Shown piece after piece: positions 1-7,022 of a DNA stretch of 32,399 bases; positions within the stretch are counted from its first letter, which is position 1; each line of letters opens with the position of its first letter. The notes under the pieces are model-generated. The model saw nothing but the letters and a program-made list of their open reading frames with translations. It was not told the origin of the DNA and searched no databases. The DNA comes from Acidobacteriota bacterium (GTDB taxonomy: Bacteria; Acidobacteriota; Terriglobia; Bryobacterales; Bryobacteraceae), in assembly GCA_016213775.1 (NCBI GenBank), contig JACQZR010000178.1:1-32399 (forward strand), in the 5' to 3' direction. The position numbers and the translations under genes are program-made.

Positions 1-2
1 CG

Positions 3-134
3 CCCAAGCAGGTCCGCGAAGCGATCGACAAATTTGTCGTCGCCTACAACAAGGCGGCAGCGCCCTTCGAATGGACGAAGGCCGTAGTTCATCAGACCGG
101 TCCCAAGCCAAAATACGCTGATTTATGCAAGTAG
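3..134 (+). CDS. IS630-type transposase, C-terminal end (cut by window edge)
   Basis: An open frame runs in from the left edge and stops at TAG 132-134, giving 43 residues. The stretch DKFVVAYNKAAAPFEWTK matches the usual end of IS630-family DDE transposases, where a helix with a 'YN' pair is followed by 'PFxWTK'. The family cuts and rejoins DNA ends of its own insertion sequence, normally at TA dinucleotides. Only the tail is visible, so the catalytic residues cannot be checked and I could not place the terminal inverted repeat in the 146 bp before the next gene. The frame appears intact as far as it goes. Confidence 0.65.
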   Translation, partial: PKQVREAIDKFVVAYNKAAAPFEWTKAVVHQTGPKPKYADLCK

Positions 135-280
135 GTACTAGGCAGTAGGCGCGTGCCGCCGGCAACTTCCGATCCCTCTCGGCATAGATCGCCGGCTTGC
201 GCCCGCGCGAGCGTGTCCTTCAATGCTAGCCGCTAACGAGCTATATTGGCAGTATTCGTAACGAGGAGGTCTCTGACACT

Positions 281-3214
281 ATGCAACTAGCGCGCAGTAT
301 CGTTGCGCTTACCTTGCTTTCCGCCGCCTTGCAGTCGCAAACCGAAATCGGCGGCGCATCTCTGAACGGAACCATCACCGACCCGAGCGGTGCTGCGGTT
401 GGCGGCGCCAGGATCACAGTGAAAAGCCCAGCCACCGGTCTCACTCGAACCACATCGAGCACCAACGCCGGCTTGTACAGCTTCAGCCGGCTGCCCGTCG
501 GCGCCTACGAACTATCCGTTGAGATGCAGGGGTTCAAAACGCTTTCCCGCAAAGGCATCGATCTGGGGGTTGGAGCTGTGGTTACGCTGGATCTGAGGAT
601 GGAATTGGGGGCGGTGAGCGACACTGTTTCGGTCACCGATGAAGCGCCGATTCTCGAAGCCACGCGCACTACGACAAGCACATCGGTTTCGGCGCGTGCC
701 GTGGCGGACCTTCCGGTGAATGGGCGCAACTTCATCGACTTCACCACGCTCACGCCGGGCGTTGTGAAAGATCCGACGCGCGGAGGCGATCTCAGCTTCG
801 GCGGCCAGCGCGGTCCCGCCAACAGCCTGCTTGTGGATGGCGCCGACAGCAACAACCTGTTCTTTGGCCAGGCGACCGGACGCACCGGGTTCCGCCCCTA
901 TGCCTTCTCTCAGGACGCGGTGCTCGAGTTCCAGGTGAACGCCAACACATACCCCGCGGAAATCGGACGCGCGGGAGGCGGCGCCATCAACGTGATCACC
1001 AAGTCGGGCACCAACGATTTTCACGGCTCCGCGTTCTGGTTCTATCGCGACAAAGGGATGAACGCCAACACTTTCGTCAACAACCGGGCGGGCGCGCGAA
1101 AGAACCCGTATCACTTTAACCAGTTCGGCGGCAGCCTCGGCGGCCCGGTGAAAAGGAACAAGCTGTTCTTCTTCTTCAGCTATGACGCGCAGCGTAATAC
1201 GCAGACGCAGATCATCTCGCCGAATATTCCACCCACCGGCGCGGCGTTCGAGGCGTTGCAGCAGTATTTAACGCCCTATCCGCTGAAGCTTGACAACAAC
1301 GTTTATCTCGCCAAAGGGGACTGGAACGCTACCGATCGCGACCGTGTCAGCGTGCGCTTTAATGCCAGTCGCTACAACGGTGTCAACTTTGAAAGCGCCG
1401 GTCTTGCAAGCGCGGCCGAGCATACCGGCAACAACCAGGTAAACACCAACAATCTCGCCACCACTTACACGCGCGTCATCGGCAACAGCACGGTGTGGGA
1501 AACGCGCTTCAACTATGTCGCTGACAAGCAGCCGGGGCAGGCGAACGCCACTGGTCCTGAGGTGGTGATCACCAACGGCGTCACGTTTGGAAAGAACAAC
1601 TTTTCGCCGCGGTTCACCAACGGATACACCTACCAGCCCACCACCAACATCAGCATGCTGAAAGGCAAGCATACGCTGAAGGCCGGCATCGATTTCGACT
1701 TCCAGCGGATCGAGAACTTCTTCCCCGGTTTGTTTGCGGGGTCGTACCTGTTCCCCAATTACGCGGCGTTTCTCGCCCGCACGCCGTCGCAGTTTCAGCA
1801 GGCCTTCTCCGGCAATTCCACCGATGCCCCCATCAGCCGTCCGAACGTAAATGAACTGGCATTTTTCGCGCAGGATTCCTGGCGCGTCAGCGACAGGCTG
1901 ACGCTCAACCTGGGTTTTCGCTATGACCTGTTCCTGTACAACCAGCCGACGACGCGGAACGCCGATCCTGGCCTTGCGGCGGCCGGCCTGCGCACGGACC
2001 TGATCCCGAACGACAAGAATAACGTTGCGCCGCGCTTTGGGTTCGCCTACAAAGTCGGCGGCACGGACAAAGTGGTGATCCGCGGCGGCTACGGTATTTT
2101 TTATGCTCGCGTGCCCGGCCTGCTGTTGAGCACCGCGATCCTGCAGAACGGCATTGACGTGCGCAACTACACGTTCACGTCCAACCTGCCGGTGTATCCG
2201 AACATCTTCAGCGCGCCGCCGGGGGGCGGTGCGACGACGCTGAACATCTACGTCACCGATCCCAACTTCCGCTCTCCGCTCACGCACCAGTACAGTCTGC
2301 AGACGGAATGGGCGATGGGGCGCGACTACAGCCTCACCGTCGGGTATCTCGGCGTCAACGGATCAAAGCTCACGCGCAGCCGCGACATCAACCTGTTTCC
2401 AGCTCAGCTTGTCACCGGGACGCTTTGCCCCACTAACACCGTCTGCACGCCGGCTGAAGGCAAGCCGCAGCAGTACTGGCGTCATCCGGGCACAACTTCG
2501 CCGGGGCGTCCGAATCCGGCCTTCGGCCGTATCACGTTGTTCGAGAGCGGCGCAAACTCTATCTACCACGGCGGATTCTTCCAGTTGACCAAGCGCTTTG
2601 CGAAGAACTACCAACTGCTTGCTTCCTACACGCTGTCGCGCGTCATCGACTCCGCGCCTGACGGTACAGCCGTCGTAGTGGGCGCCGATGATTCCAAGAT
2701 CGCGCAGGACACGCTTCAGCCCAATCTCGACCGCGGCCTCGGGCAAGCGGACATTACGCACCGCTTTGTCATGTCCGGCCTGTGGGACATCAATTACGCC
2801 AGGTCAATGCAATCGGCGTTGGCGCGCGGCATACTCGGCGACTGGCAACTGTCGATGATCATGCAGCACCAATCGGGGCGCGTATTCAATCTGACTACTT
2901 CCGGCGACCCCAACCTGGACGGGAACGTGGGCAGTGACCGCGTGCCCTATGCCGGACGCAACACGTATCGCGGGCCCAATTTCCAAAGTTGGGATTTCCG
3001 CGTCACCAAGGACGTGCCGCTTGGTGCGGAGAGGGTGAAGCTGCGGTTCATCGGGGAGGTGTTCAACCTCAGCAACCGTGCCAACTTCAACGGGATTCAG
3101 GTGGGCCAGTTGATCTTTGCCAACGGCATCTTCCGGCCCACGACCAATTTCGGATTGCCACAGAGCACCTTCGATCCGCGGATTCTGCAGTTGGCGGCGA
3201 AGATCACGTTCTAA
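281..3214 (+). CDS. TonB-dependent receptor with carboxypeptidase-regulatory domain (Oar-like)
   Basis: This is a 977-residue outer-membrane receptor expected to import a ligand using TonB energy. A signal peptide covers about residues 1-20 (LTLLSAALQSQ). A carboxypeptidase-regulatory/CnaB-like beta domain spans about 24-105 (GTITDPSGAAVGGARITV, then GLYSFSRLPVGAYEL). A plug domain spans about 120-240 (LPVNGRNF, VDGADSNN, GGGAINVITKSGTNDFHGS). The rest is a beta-barrel ending in a terminal phenylalanine, the usual signal for barrel assembly. The family in Acidobacteria often runs to 1000-1200 residues, so this is on the short side but shows no break. GAGGAGG at 263-269 is a strong ribosome binding site for the ATG at 281. 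The substrate cannot be read from the sequence. Confidence 0.9.
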   Translation: MQLARSIVALTLLSAALQSQTEIGGASLNGTITDPSGAAVGGARITVKSPATGLTRTTSSTNAGLYSFSRLPVGAYELSVEMQGFKTLSRKGIDLGVGAVVTLDLRMELGAVSDTVSVTDEAPILEATRTTTSTSVSARAVADLPVNGRNFIDFTTLTPGVVKDPTRGGDLSFGGQRGPANSLLVDGADSNNLFFGQATGRTGFRPYAFSQDAVLEFQVNANTYPAEIGRAGGGAINVITKSGTNDFHGSAFWFYRDKGMNANTFVNNRAGARKNPYHFNQFGGSLGGPVKRNKLFFFFSYDAQRNTQTQIISPNIPPTGAAFEALQQYLTPYPLKLDNNVYLAKGDWNATDRDRVSVRFNASRYNGVNFESAGLASAAEHTGNNQVNTNNLATTYTRVIGNSTVWETRFNYVADKQPGQANATGPEVVITNGVTFGKNNFSPRFTNGYTYQPTTNISMLKGKHTLKAGIDFDFQRIENFFPGLFAGSYLFPNYAAFLARTPSQFQQAFSGNSTDAPISRPNVNELAFFAQDSWRVSDRLTLNLGFRYDLFLYNQPTTRNADPGLAAAGLRTDLIPNDKNNVAPRFGFAYKVGGTDKVVIRGGYGIFYARVPGLLLSTAILQNGIDVRNYTFTSNLPVYPNIFSAPPGGGATTLNIYVTDPNFRSPLTHQYSLQTEWAMGRDYSLTVGYLGVNGSKLTRSRDINLFPAQLVTGTLCPTNTVCTPAEGKPQQYWRHPGTTSPGRPNPAFGRITLFESGANSIYHGGFFQLTKRFAKNYQLLASYTLSRVIDSAPDGTAVVVGADDSKIAQDTLQPNLDRGLGQADITHRFVMSGLWDINYARSMQSALARGILGDWQLSMIMQHQSGRVFNLTTSGDPNLDGNVGSDRVPYAGRNTYRGPNFQSWDFRVTKDVPLGAERVKLRFIGEVFNLSNRANFNGIQVGQLIFANGIFRPTTNFGLPQSTFDPRILQLAAKITF

Positions 3215-3254
3215 CTGCGACTGGTGCCGTAGGTCTGCAGGGCTCCGGGTTCGA

Positions 3255-3304
3255 GGTTGACGGTATGGGTCACGGATGAAACGGATGAACCCGAGTGGAC
3301 TCGG
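3255..3304. repeat. Degenerate intergenic repeat with small hairpin
   Basis: The space between two convergent genes carries a run of ACGGATGAA / ACGGATGAAC units followed by CCGAGT-GG-ACTCGG (3291-3304). Similar 'CCGTTTCATCCGTG'-type strings are scattered between genes in some soil bacteria, as I recall. The short stem could slow transcription from either side, but there is no U-run, so I do not call it a terminator. Confidence 0.3.
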
Positions 3305-3323
3305 ATAAAGACGGCACGGGGAG

Positions 3324-4478
3324 TCACTGCACGCAGAACGGCCCCTGGCTCCGTTCCTGTTCCATACGCGCTGCCAGGTTTCCGACAAACGGAGTCCAGA
3401 GTTGGTTTCTGCTGAGCGGCTCACTCTGTTGGATGAGCGGTTTCAGGAATCGTCCGAACTGCCGCAGCGTCTTTTCATCATTCGCTAGAACCGCCGCTTC
3501 GATGGTCTTGCGAGTGCCTTCTGATGCCAGTTCGATGCGTCCAACGAAAACGCGGGCCACCTGCCGCGGTGCGGGCGAAATCTGCAAAGGAAGAACCGCG
3601 TCCACCAACGGGCGAGGGACAAGATAGATCAACCGTGATCCGTCTTCAAACCACGAATCTTTCCACGTCTCCACCATTGCCCGTGCTTCGTCTTCATACA
3701 ACCCTTCCGCGGTGAGCGCGGCAACCAGCGAGGCATGCACTTCGCCGATGGCAACCGTGCGCGGCGCGGCCAGCGTGGTGTCCTTGCCCAATCCACGCGC
3801 GATGGACAAAGTGGTGATGCCGGAGTGGCTCTCAAACAGCATGGCGAGTGGCAGCGGATGTCCGGATTCGTTCCGCACGCGCAGTGTGCCTTCGGTGGTG
3901 AACGACGGACGAACTTTGACATCGAAGCTTCCGACACCGCGATAGAAAAGCAACTTTTCTGTTTCATCGCCAACACGCACTGGCGCGGCGGCAGTCTGCC
4001 TCGCTGCAAAATAGTGGCTGGGGGTCCGGCTCTCCGGCAGCGTCACTTTCGCCGCCGGGTCCACTTGTACGTTCCAGTCGATATGGCCGCCCCGAAAGCC
4101 CTCCGCCGAGACCTGAATCGGATTCACTTTGCTCGCGCGCGGATACCATTCCGTCACCAAGCCCTGTGGGAAACCGACGCGCACCGACAGATTCGCCGCC
4201 CGCGTCGAATAGAAATAGAGCACCGGCGTCTCCATGCGCACCAAACCGTTGCTGCTGAACTTCGGGCTGTAGCCGGGGAGGAGGCGATGCACGAAGCACG
4301 GCAGATCCGCGCGGCCAATCAGTGGGGCCCACAGCGCAGGCGATCCCTCCGCGTCCGCAATAGAGGTGAACGTGCCCCATTCGTGCACCACCAGGCCGTC
4401 CGGTTCGCGGTTGGTGTTGGCTCCGAAGAGCGTTACCCACGCCAAAGACACGAGTAGTGTTCTGCCGATTCGATTCAT
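3324..4478 (-). CDS. Exported protein of unknown function with VVHEWGTFTS motif
   Basis: This 384-residue protein has a signal peptide at about residues 1-20 (MNRIGRTLLVSLAWVTLFGA). The mature N-terminus begins with VVHEWGTFTSIADAEG, a motif I recall from uncharacterised exported proteins of Acidobacteria and Planctomycetes. No enzyme motif or membrane segment after the signal peptide was recognised. AAGGAG lies about 7 bp before the ATG and supports the start. It begins 18 bp after the stop of the 148-residue exported protein and is probably co-transcribed with it and with the upstream sigma/anti-sigma pair, which suggests a role in the sigma-controlled envelope response. That role is inference only. 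Confidence 0.75.
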   Translation of the reverse strand: MNRIGRTLLVSLAWVTLFGANTNREPDGLVVHEWGTFTSIADAEGSPALWAPLIGRADLPCFVHRLLPGYSPKFSSNGLVRMETPVLYFYSTRAANLSVRVGFPQGLVTEWYPRASKVNPIQVSAEGFRGGHIDWNVQVDPAAKVTLPESRTPSHYFAARQTAAAPVRVGDETEKLLFYRGVGSFDVKVRPSFTTEGTLRVRNESGHPLPLAMLFESHSGITTLSIARGLGKDTTLAAPRTVAIGEVHASLVAALTAEGLYEDEARAMVETWKDSWFEDGSRLIYLVPRPLVDAVLPLQISPAPRQVARVFVGRIELASEGTRKTIEAAVLANDEKTLRQFGRFLKPLIQQSEPLSRNQLWTPFVGNLAARMEQERSQGPFCVQ

Positions 4479-4496
4479 TGGGAACTCCTTTTTCCG

Positions 4497-4943
4497 TCAC
4501 CGTTTCTCAGTGAGAGCATGCAGCGAACTGCGAATCTCCGATTCGGTTGCCGCGCGGGAGAAGTGCTTTGTGTGCTCGCGAAGAACACCCTGCGGGCCTA
4601 CTGCCACCAGTGCACCGGCCTTCTCCTCGCCGCAACGTGCCACCAGATGCAGAATCCAAACGCCGTCCAACGGCCAGTGCCGGTAGACCAGAAATGTCCC
4701 CGGCGCAGTGCCAGGAACGAGCTTAGGAATCTTCTGCGATTTCCGCTCTCCGCCCACCGTCCCTTCGGCCGTCGCGGTCACATCCAATTTGGCCATTTGT
4801 TCGCAGCCGACCGCGCGAAATGCGAACGATGCCGCCTTCGCGGTTTGTGTTTGCACCGCTACCGGGTTGCCGATTTGCAGCGTAAACTCCGACGCCGGAA
4901 GTGATGCTGCCGCGAACAGCGCAACGATCCAACTATTCTTCAT
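4497..4943 (-). CDS. Small exported protein of unknown function
   Basis: This 148-residue product starts with a signal peptide (MKNSWIVALFAAASLPAS). The mature part looks mostly beta (FTLQIGNPVAVQTQTAKAA, GTFLVYRHWPLDGVWILHLV) and ends in a charged helix. Two cysteines (VGCEQM and VARCGEE) could pair in the periplasm. I recognise no family. It sits 63 bp after the anti-sigma factor and 18 bp before the VVHEWGTFTS protein, all on the minus strand, so the four genes probably form one operon. Its small size and beta character would suit a periplasmic binding or partner protein for its downstream neighbour. Confidence 0.7.
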   Translation of the reverse strand: MKNSWIVALFAAASLPASEFTLQIGNPVAVQTQTAKAASFAFRAVGCEQMAKLDVTATAEGTVGGERKSQKIPKLVPGTAPGTFLVYRHWPLDGVWILHLVARCGEEKAGALVAVGPQGVLREHTKHFSRAATESEIRSSLHALTEKR

Positions 4944-5006
4944 GTTGTGTCCCAGGACGCGATCTGCTGACTTAGACGAGCCAGCCCGCGCTTTTCTTCC
5001 CTGAAT

Positions 5007-6008
5007 CTACCACTGCCATGCGAGTTCCGCTTTCCATCGCTCCAGCGCCGGGGCGTCCAGGCGCAGCACGTCCTCGCGCAAGACGTTTGAAGGCGGCGGC
5101 GAGAGGGCAGCCATGCGTTCATAGATCGTCTCCCGCTGCGCAATCGTCGATCGTGCGAGCAGGTGCCAAAGCGTCAGCGTGTCGCGAACCCGCGCGGCTG
5201 ACAGGATTACGCCCAAGGCTGCATCTCCGCCCCGGGCAAAGTCGAAGCTCTGCAATGCATCGATGAGCGGCGTGGCGGAATCGGCAAACACCGGAGTCCC
5301 CGGGCCGTGGCCCTCTCGCGTCCAACACATGGCGCCCGCCGGTACGAGCGACGTCTTCCCTCGGGATTCGTAGGAAACCCAACCGCGGGTCACGCGTAGC
5401 ACACCAAAGCCGCGACGGTCGCATTCGATGGTGTATTCGCAGCCGAGGTCGATCGCAGTGCCTGCCGATGTCTCGACAAAGAACAGACGCGGTGGCGCCT
5501 GGATGGAGGCACGCAGCGTTCCGTTGCGCAGACTCAGCCGGTGTTCGTCAGCTTTGGCCGAAAGCACGCGAATACTCGTGTTTGGACCGAGCTCCACTAC
5601 TCCGATTGGAATGTTCACGCGGGCGCGGGATGCGGCATCGGTGGATATCCAGTGGGCGGCCGAATGCTGCTGGACTGCCGCTCCGGCGCGCAGAGTCACG
5701 TATGGCAGTCTCGGTTGCCGTAGCCACAACCCCGCCGCGCCGGCTGTCAGGATGAGCATTGCCGCCAGTGCCCATCGCATCACGGGACGGCGACTGCGAG
5801 GAGCCTTCTCAATAGAGGCCCACAGCGAATCCGGCGCTTTCACGCTCGGCAGTTCCGACAGCATTGCCATGCCGGTCCGAACCAGTTCGCATTCCGCGCG
5901 ACAGGCCGCACATACGGCGAGGTGCTCTTCCACCGCAACCTTCTGACCGGTGTCCAAGGCTTCGTCCAACCATGCCGCCATCCATTCTGTGTAATGAGTG
6001 TCCGGCAT
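5007..6008 (-). CDS. Zinc-finger anti-sigma factor with FecR-like domain
   Basis: This 333-residue protein should hold its partner sigma factor at the inner membrane. The cytoplasmic N-terminus carries the anti-sigma zinc motif H29-x3-C33-x2-C36 (EEHLAVCAACRAEC). One transmembrane helix lies at about 79-96 (WALAAMLILTAGAAGLWL). The periplasmic part at about 105-235 is FecR-like beta structure (VTLRAGAAVQ, VELGPNTSIRVLS, LGCEYTIECDRRGFGVLRVTRGWVSY cut here into shorter blocks: LGCEYTIE, GVLRVTRGWV). It begins 3 bp after the stop of the sigma factor gene, the usual arrangement for such a pair. The last 100 residues (about 235-333) lie beyond the FecR domain and I do not recognise them. Confidence 0.85.
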   Translation of the reverse strand: MPDTHYTEWMAAWLDEALDTGQKVAVEEHLAVCAACRAECELVRTGMAMLSELPSVKAPDSLWASIEKAPRSRRPVMRWALAAMLILTAGAAGLWLRQPRLPYVTLRAGAAVQQHSAAHWISTDAASRARVNIPIGVVELGPNTSIRVLSAKADEHRLSLRNGTLRASIQAPPRLFFVETSAGTAIDLGCEYTIECDRRGFGVLRVTRGWVSYESRGKTSLVPAGAMCWTREGHGPGTPVFADSATPLIDALQSFDFARGGDAALGVILSAARVRDTLTLWHLLARSTIAQRETIYERMAALSPPPSNVLREDVLRLDAPALERWKAELAWQW

Positions 6009-6011
6009 TTC

Positions 6012-6590
6012 TCACTTGTCCTTTCGTGCAAACCAGGGATGAGCGGCGAGCCGCTCCGCCAGCAGTTTGTGCCCACGGCTCAGGCGCGAAGCCACCGTGC
6101 CCATCGAGCAGTCGAGCGCACCGGCCATCTCTTCATAAGAGAGTTCGTCGAAGTAGCGCAGCAGAATCGCCATACGTAATTTCTCCGGAAGAGCGGACAC
6201 TGCGTGTTGCACCGCCGCGGCTCGCTGCGCATCCACAAACTGCCGTTCCACGGAATGCGCGGCGGGCACGCGCTCCAGCACTTCGCTTTCGCCACGCGGC
6301 TGTGCCTTTCGTGCCCGCGCACTATCGAGACACACATTCACTACGATCCGGTAGAGCCACGTTTCAAACCTCGCGTCGCCGCGGTAGCTGCGCATGGTGC
6401 TGAAGAGTTTCAGGAATACCTGCTGGCTGGCATCCGCCGCGGCGCTCGCGTCCCCGTGAAAGAAGTAGAGTGCGATGGAGTACACCCGGTCCTTGCACGC
6501 TTCATACAAAGCGCGAAACCCCTCCTGGCTTCCTTGCCGGCAGGATTCCAAAATGTCCGGGCTGATCTCGTCGCCGCGTTGGTGCACCAA
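6012..6590 (-). CDS. ECF RNA polymerase sigma factor (RpoE type)
   Basis: This 192-residue protein directs RNA polymerase to a small regulon, probably including its own operon. Region 2 spans about residues 20-85 (FRALYEACKDRVYSIALYFF, SQQVFLKLF, FETWLYRIVVNVCLD). Region 4 spans about 128-178 (LPEKLRMAILLRYFDELSYE, MGTVASRLSRGHKLL). The start is uncertain: the frame opens at TTG 6590 or the adjacent GTG 6587, neither with a clear ribosome binding site, and both lie inside a perfect 16-bp palindrome. The anti-sigma factor follows after 3 bp. The gene is divergent from padR. Confidence 0.9.
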   Translation of the reverse strand: MVHQRGDEISPDILESCRQGSQEGFRALYEACKDRVYSIALYFFHGDASAAADASQQVFLKLFSTMRSYRGDARFETWLYRIVVNVCLDSARARKAQPRGESEVLERVPAAHSVERQFVDAQRAAAVQHAVSALPEKLRMAILLRYFDELSYEEMAGALDCSMGTVASRLSRGHKLLAERLAAHPWFARKDK

Positions 6591-6592
6591 CG
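6577..6592. promoter_or_regulatory. Perfect 16-bp palindrome over the sigma factor start codon
   Basis: CGTTGGTGCACCAACG reads the same on both strands and covers both candidate start codons of the sigma factor gene. A protein bound here would block transcription or initiation, and in the mRNA it would form a tight stem with the start codon inside. Whether anything binds it cannot be told from sequence. Confidence 0.4.
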
Positions 6593-6637
6593 TTCAGTTT
6601 GACGCGTAAGGGCTCGATTTTCTTCCCTCCGTTCTCC

Positions 6638-6666
6638 TTGACAGCTTAGGAGAGCCGGGTTATTAT
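6638..6666 (+). promoter_or_regulatory. Sigma-70 promoter of padR-ADOP
   Basis: TTGACA (6638-6643) and TATTAT (6661-6666) are separated by exactly 17 bp, a near-consensus housekeeping promoter reading into padR. A half-site TTAGG (6646-6650) lies in the spacer, so the promoter is interleaved with the likely PadR operator. Confidence 0.75.
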
Positions 6667-6681
6667 CCTAAGTAGATTAGG
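6667..6681. promoter_or_regulatory. Likely PadR operator, CCTAA-N5-TTAGG
   Basis: CCTAAGTAGATTAGG is an inverted repeat placed directly after the -10 box, over the expected transcription start. A third half-site, CTTAGG, lies at 6645-6650 in the promoter spacer. The right arm also supplies the AGGA (6679-6682) that acts as ribosome binding site for the TTG start at 6690. PadR-family repressors typically bind such inverted repeats in their own promoters. Confidence 0.6.
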
Positions 6682-6689
6682 AAACGAAC

Positions 6690-7022
6690 TTGGCAGTCTC
6701 CATCCTTCCCGGCACACTCGACCTGCTCATCCTGAAAGCGGTCTCACTTGGTCCGCAGCACGGCTACGGAGTGCTGCTGCGTATCGAACAGATCTCACGC
6801 GGTCACCTGATGATCGAGCAAGGGGCGCTCTATCCCGCGCTCTACCGGCTGGAGACGAAGGGCCTCATCGAGGCTGAGTGGGGTGTGTCGGAGAACAACC
6901 GCAAGGCGAAGTTTTACACGCTATCCGCCGCTGGCCGCAAACGTCTCGCGGAAGAACTGGATGGCTGGCACGAGTTCGCCAGTGGAATGAACTTTGCCCT
7001 TGTGGCGAGGAGCGCCGAATGA
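6690..7022 (+). CDS. PadR-family transcriptional regulator
   Basis: This 110-residue winged-helix repressor shows the family pattern: GTLDLLILKAVSLGPQHGYG (first helices), QGALYPALYRLETKGLIEAE (recognition helix and wing), then KAKFYTLSAAGRKRL. The start is a TTG at 6690 with AGGA 7 bp upstream; no ATG fits. Its stop overlaps the ATG of the permease gene by 4 bp (ATGA), so the two are translationally coupled. In Acidobacteria this pairing with ADOP permeases is common, with the regulator presumably sensing a small hydrophobic compound. An operator-like palindrome in its promoter points to autoregulation. Confidence 0.9.
   Translation: MAVSILPGTLDLLILKAVSLGPQHGYGVLLRIEQISRGHLMIEQGALYPALYRLETKGLIEAEWGVSENNRKAKFYTLSAAGRKRLAEELDGWHEFASGMNFALVARSAE

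Noticed and set aside
1268-2287. 339-codon minus-strand open frame in the TonB receptor
   Set aside because: Antisense shadow; receptor motifs run continuously through the plus strand.
6878-7018. Open frame extending the ADOP permease 47 codons upstream
   Set aside because: It lies wholly inside padR in another frame, and the family N-terminus and the ATGA overlap point to ATG 7019.
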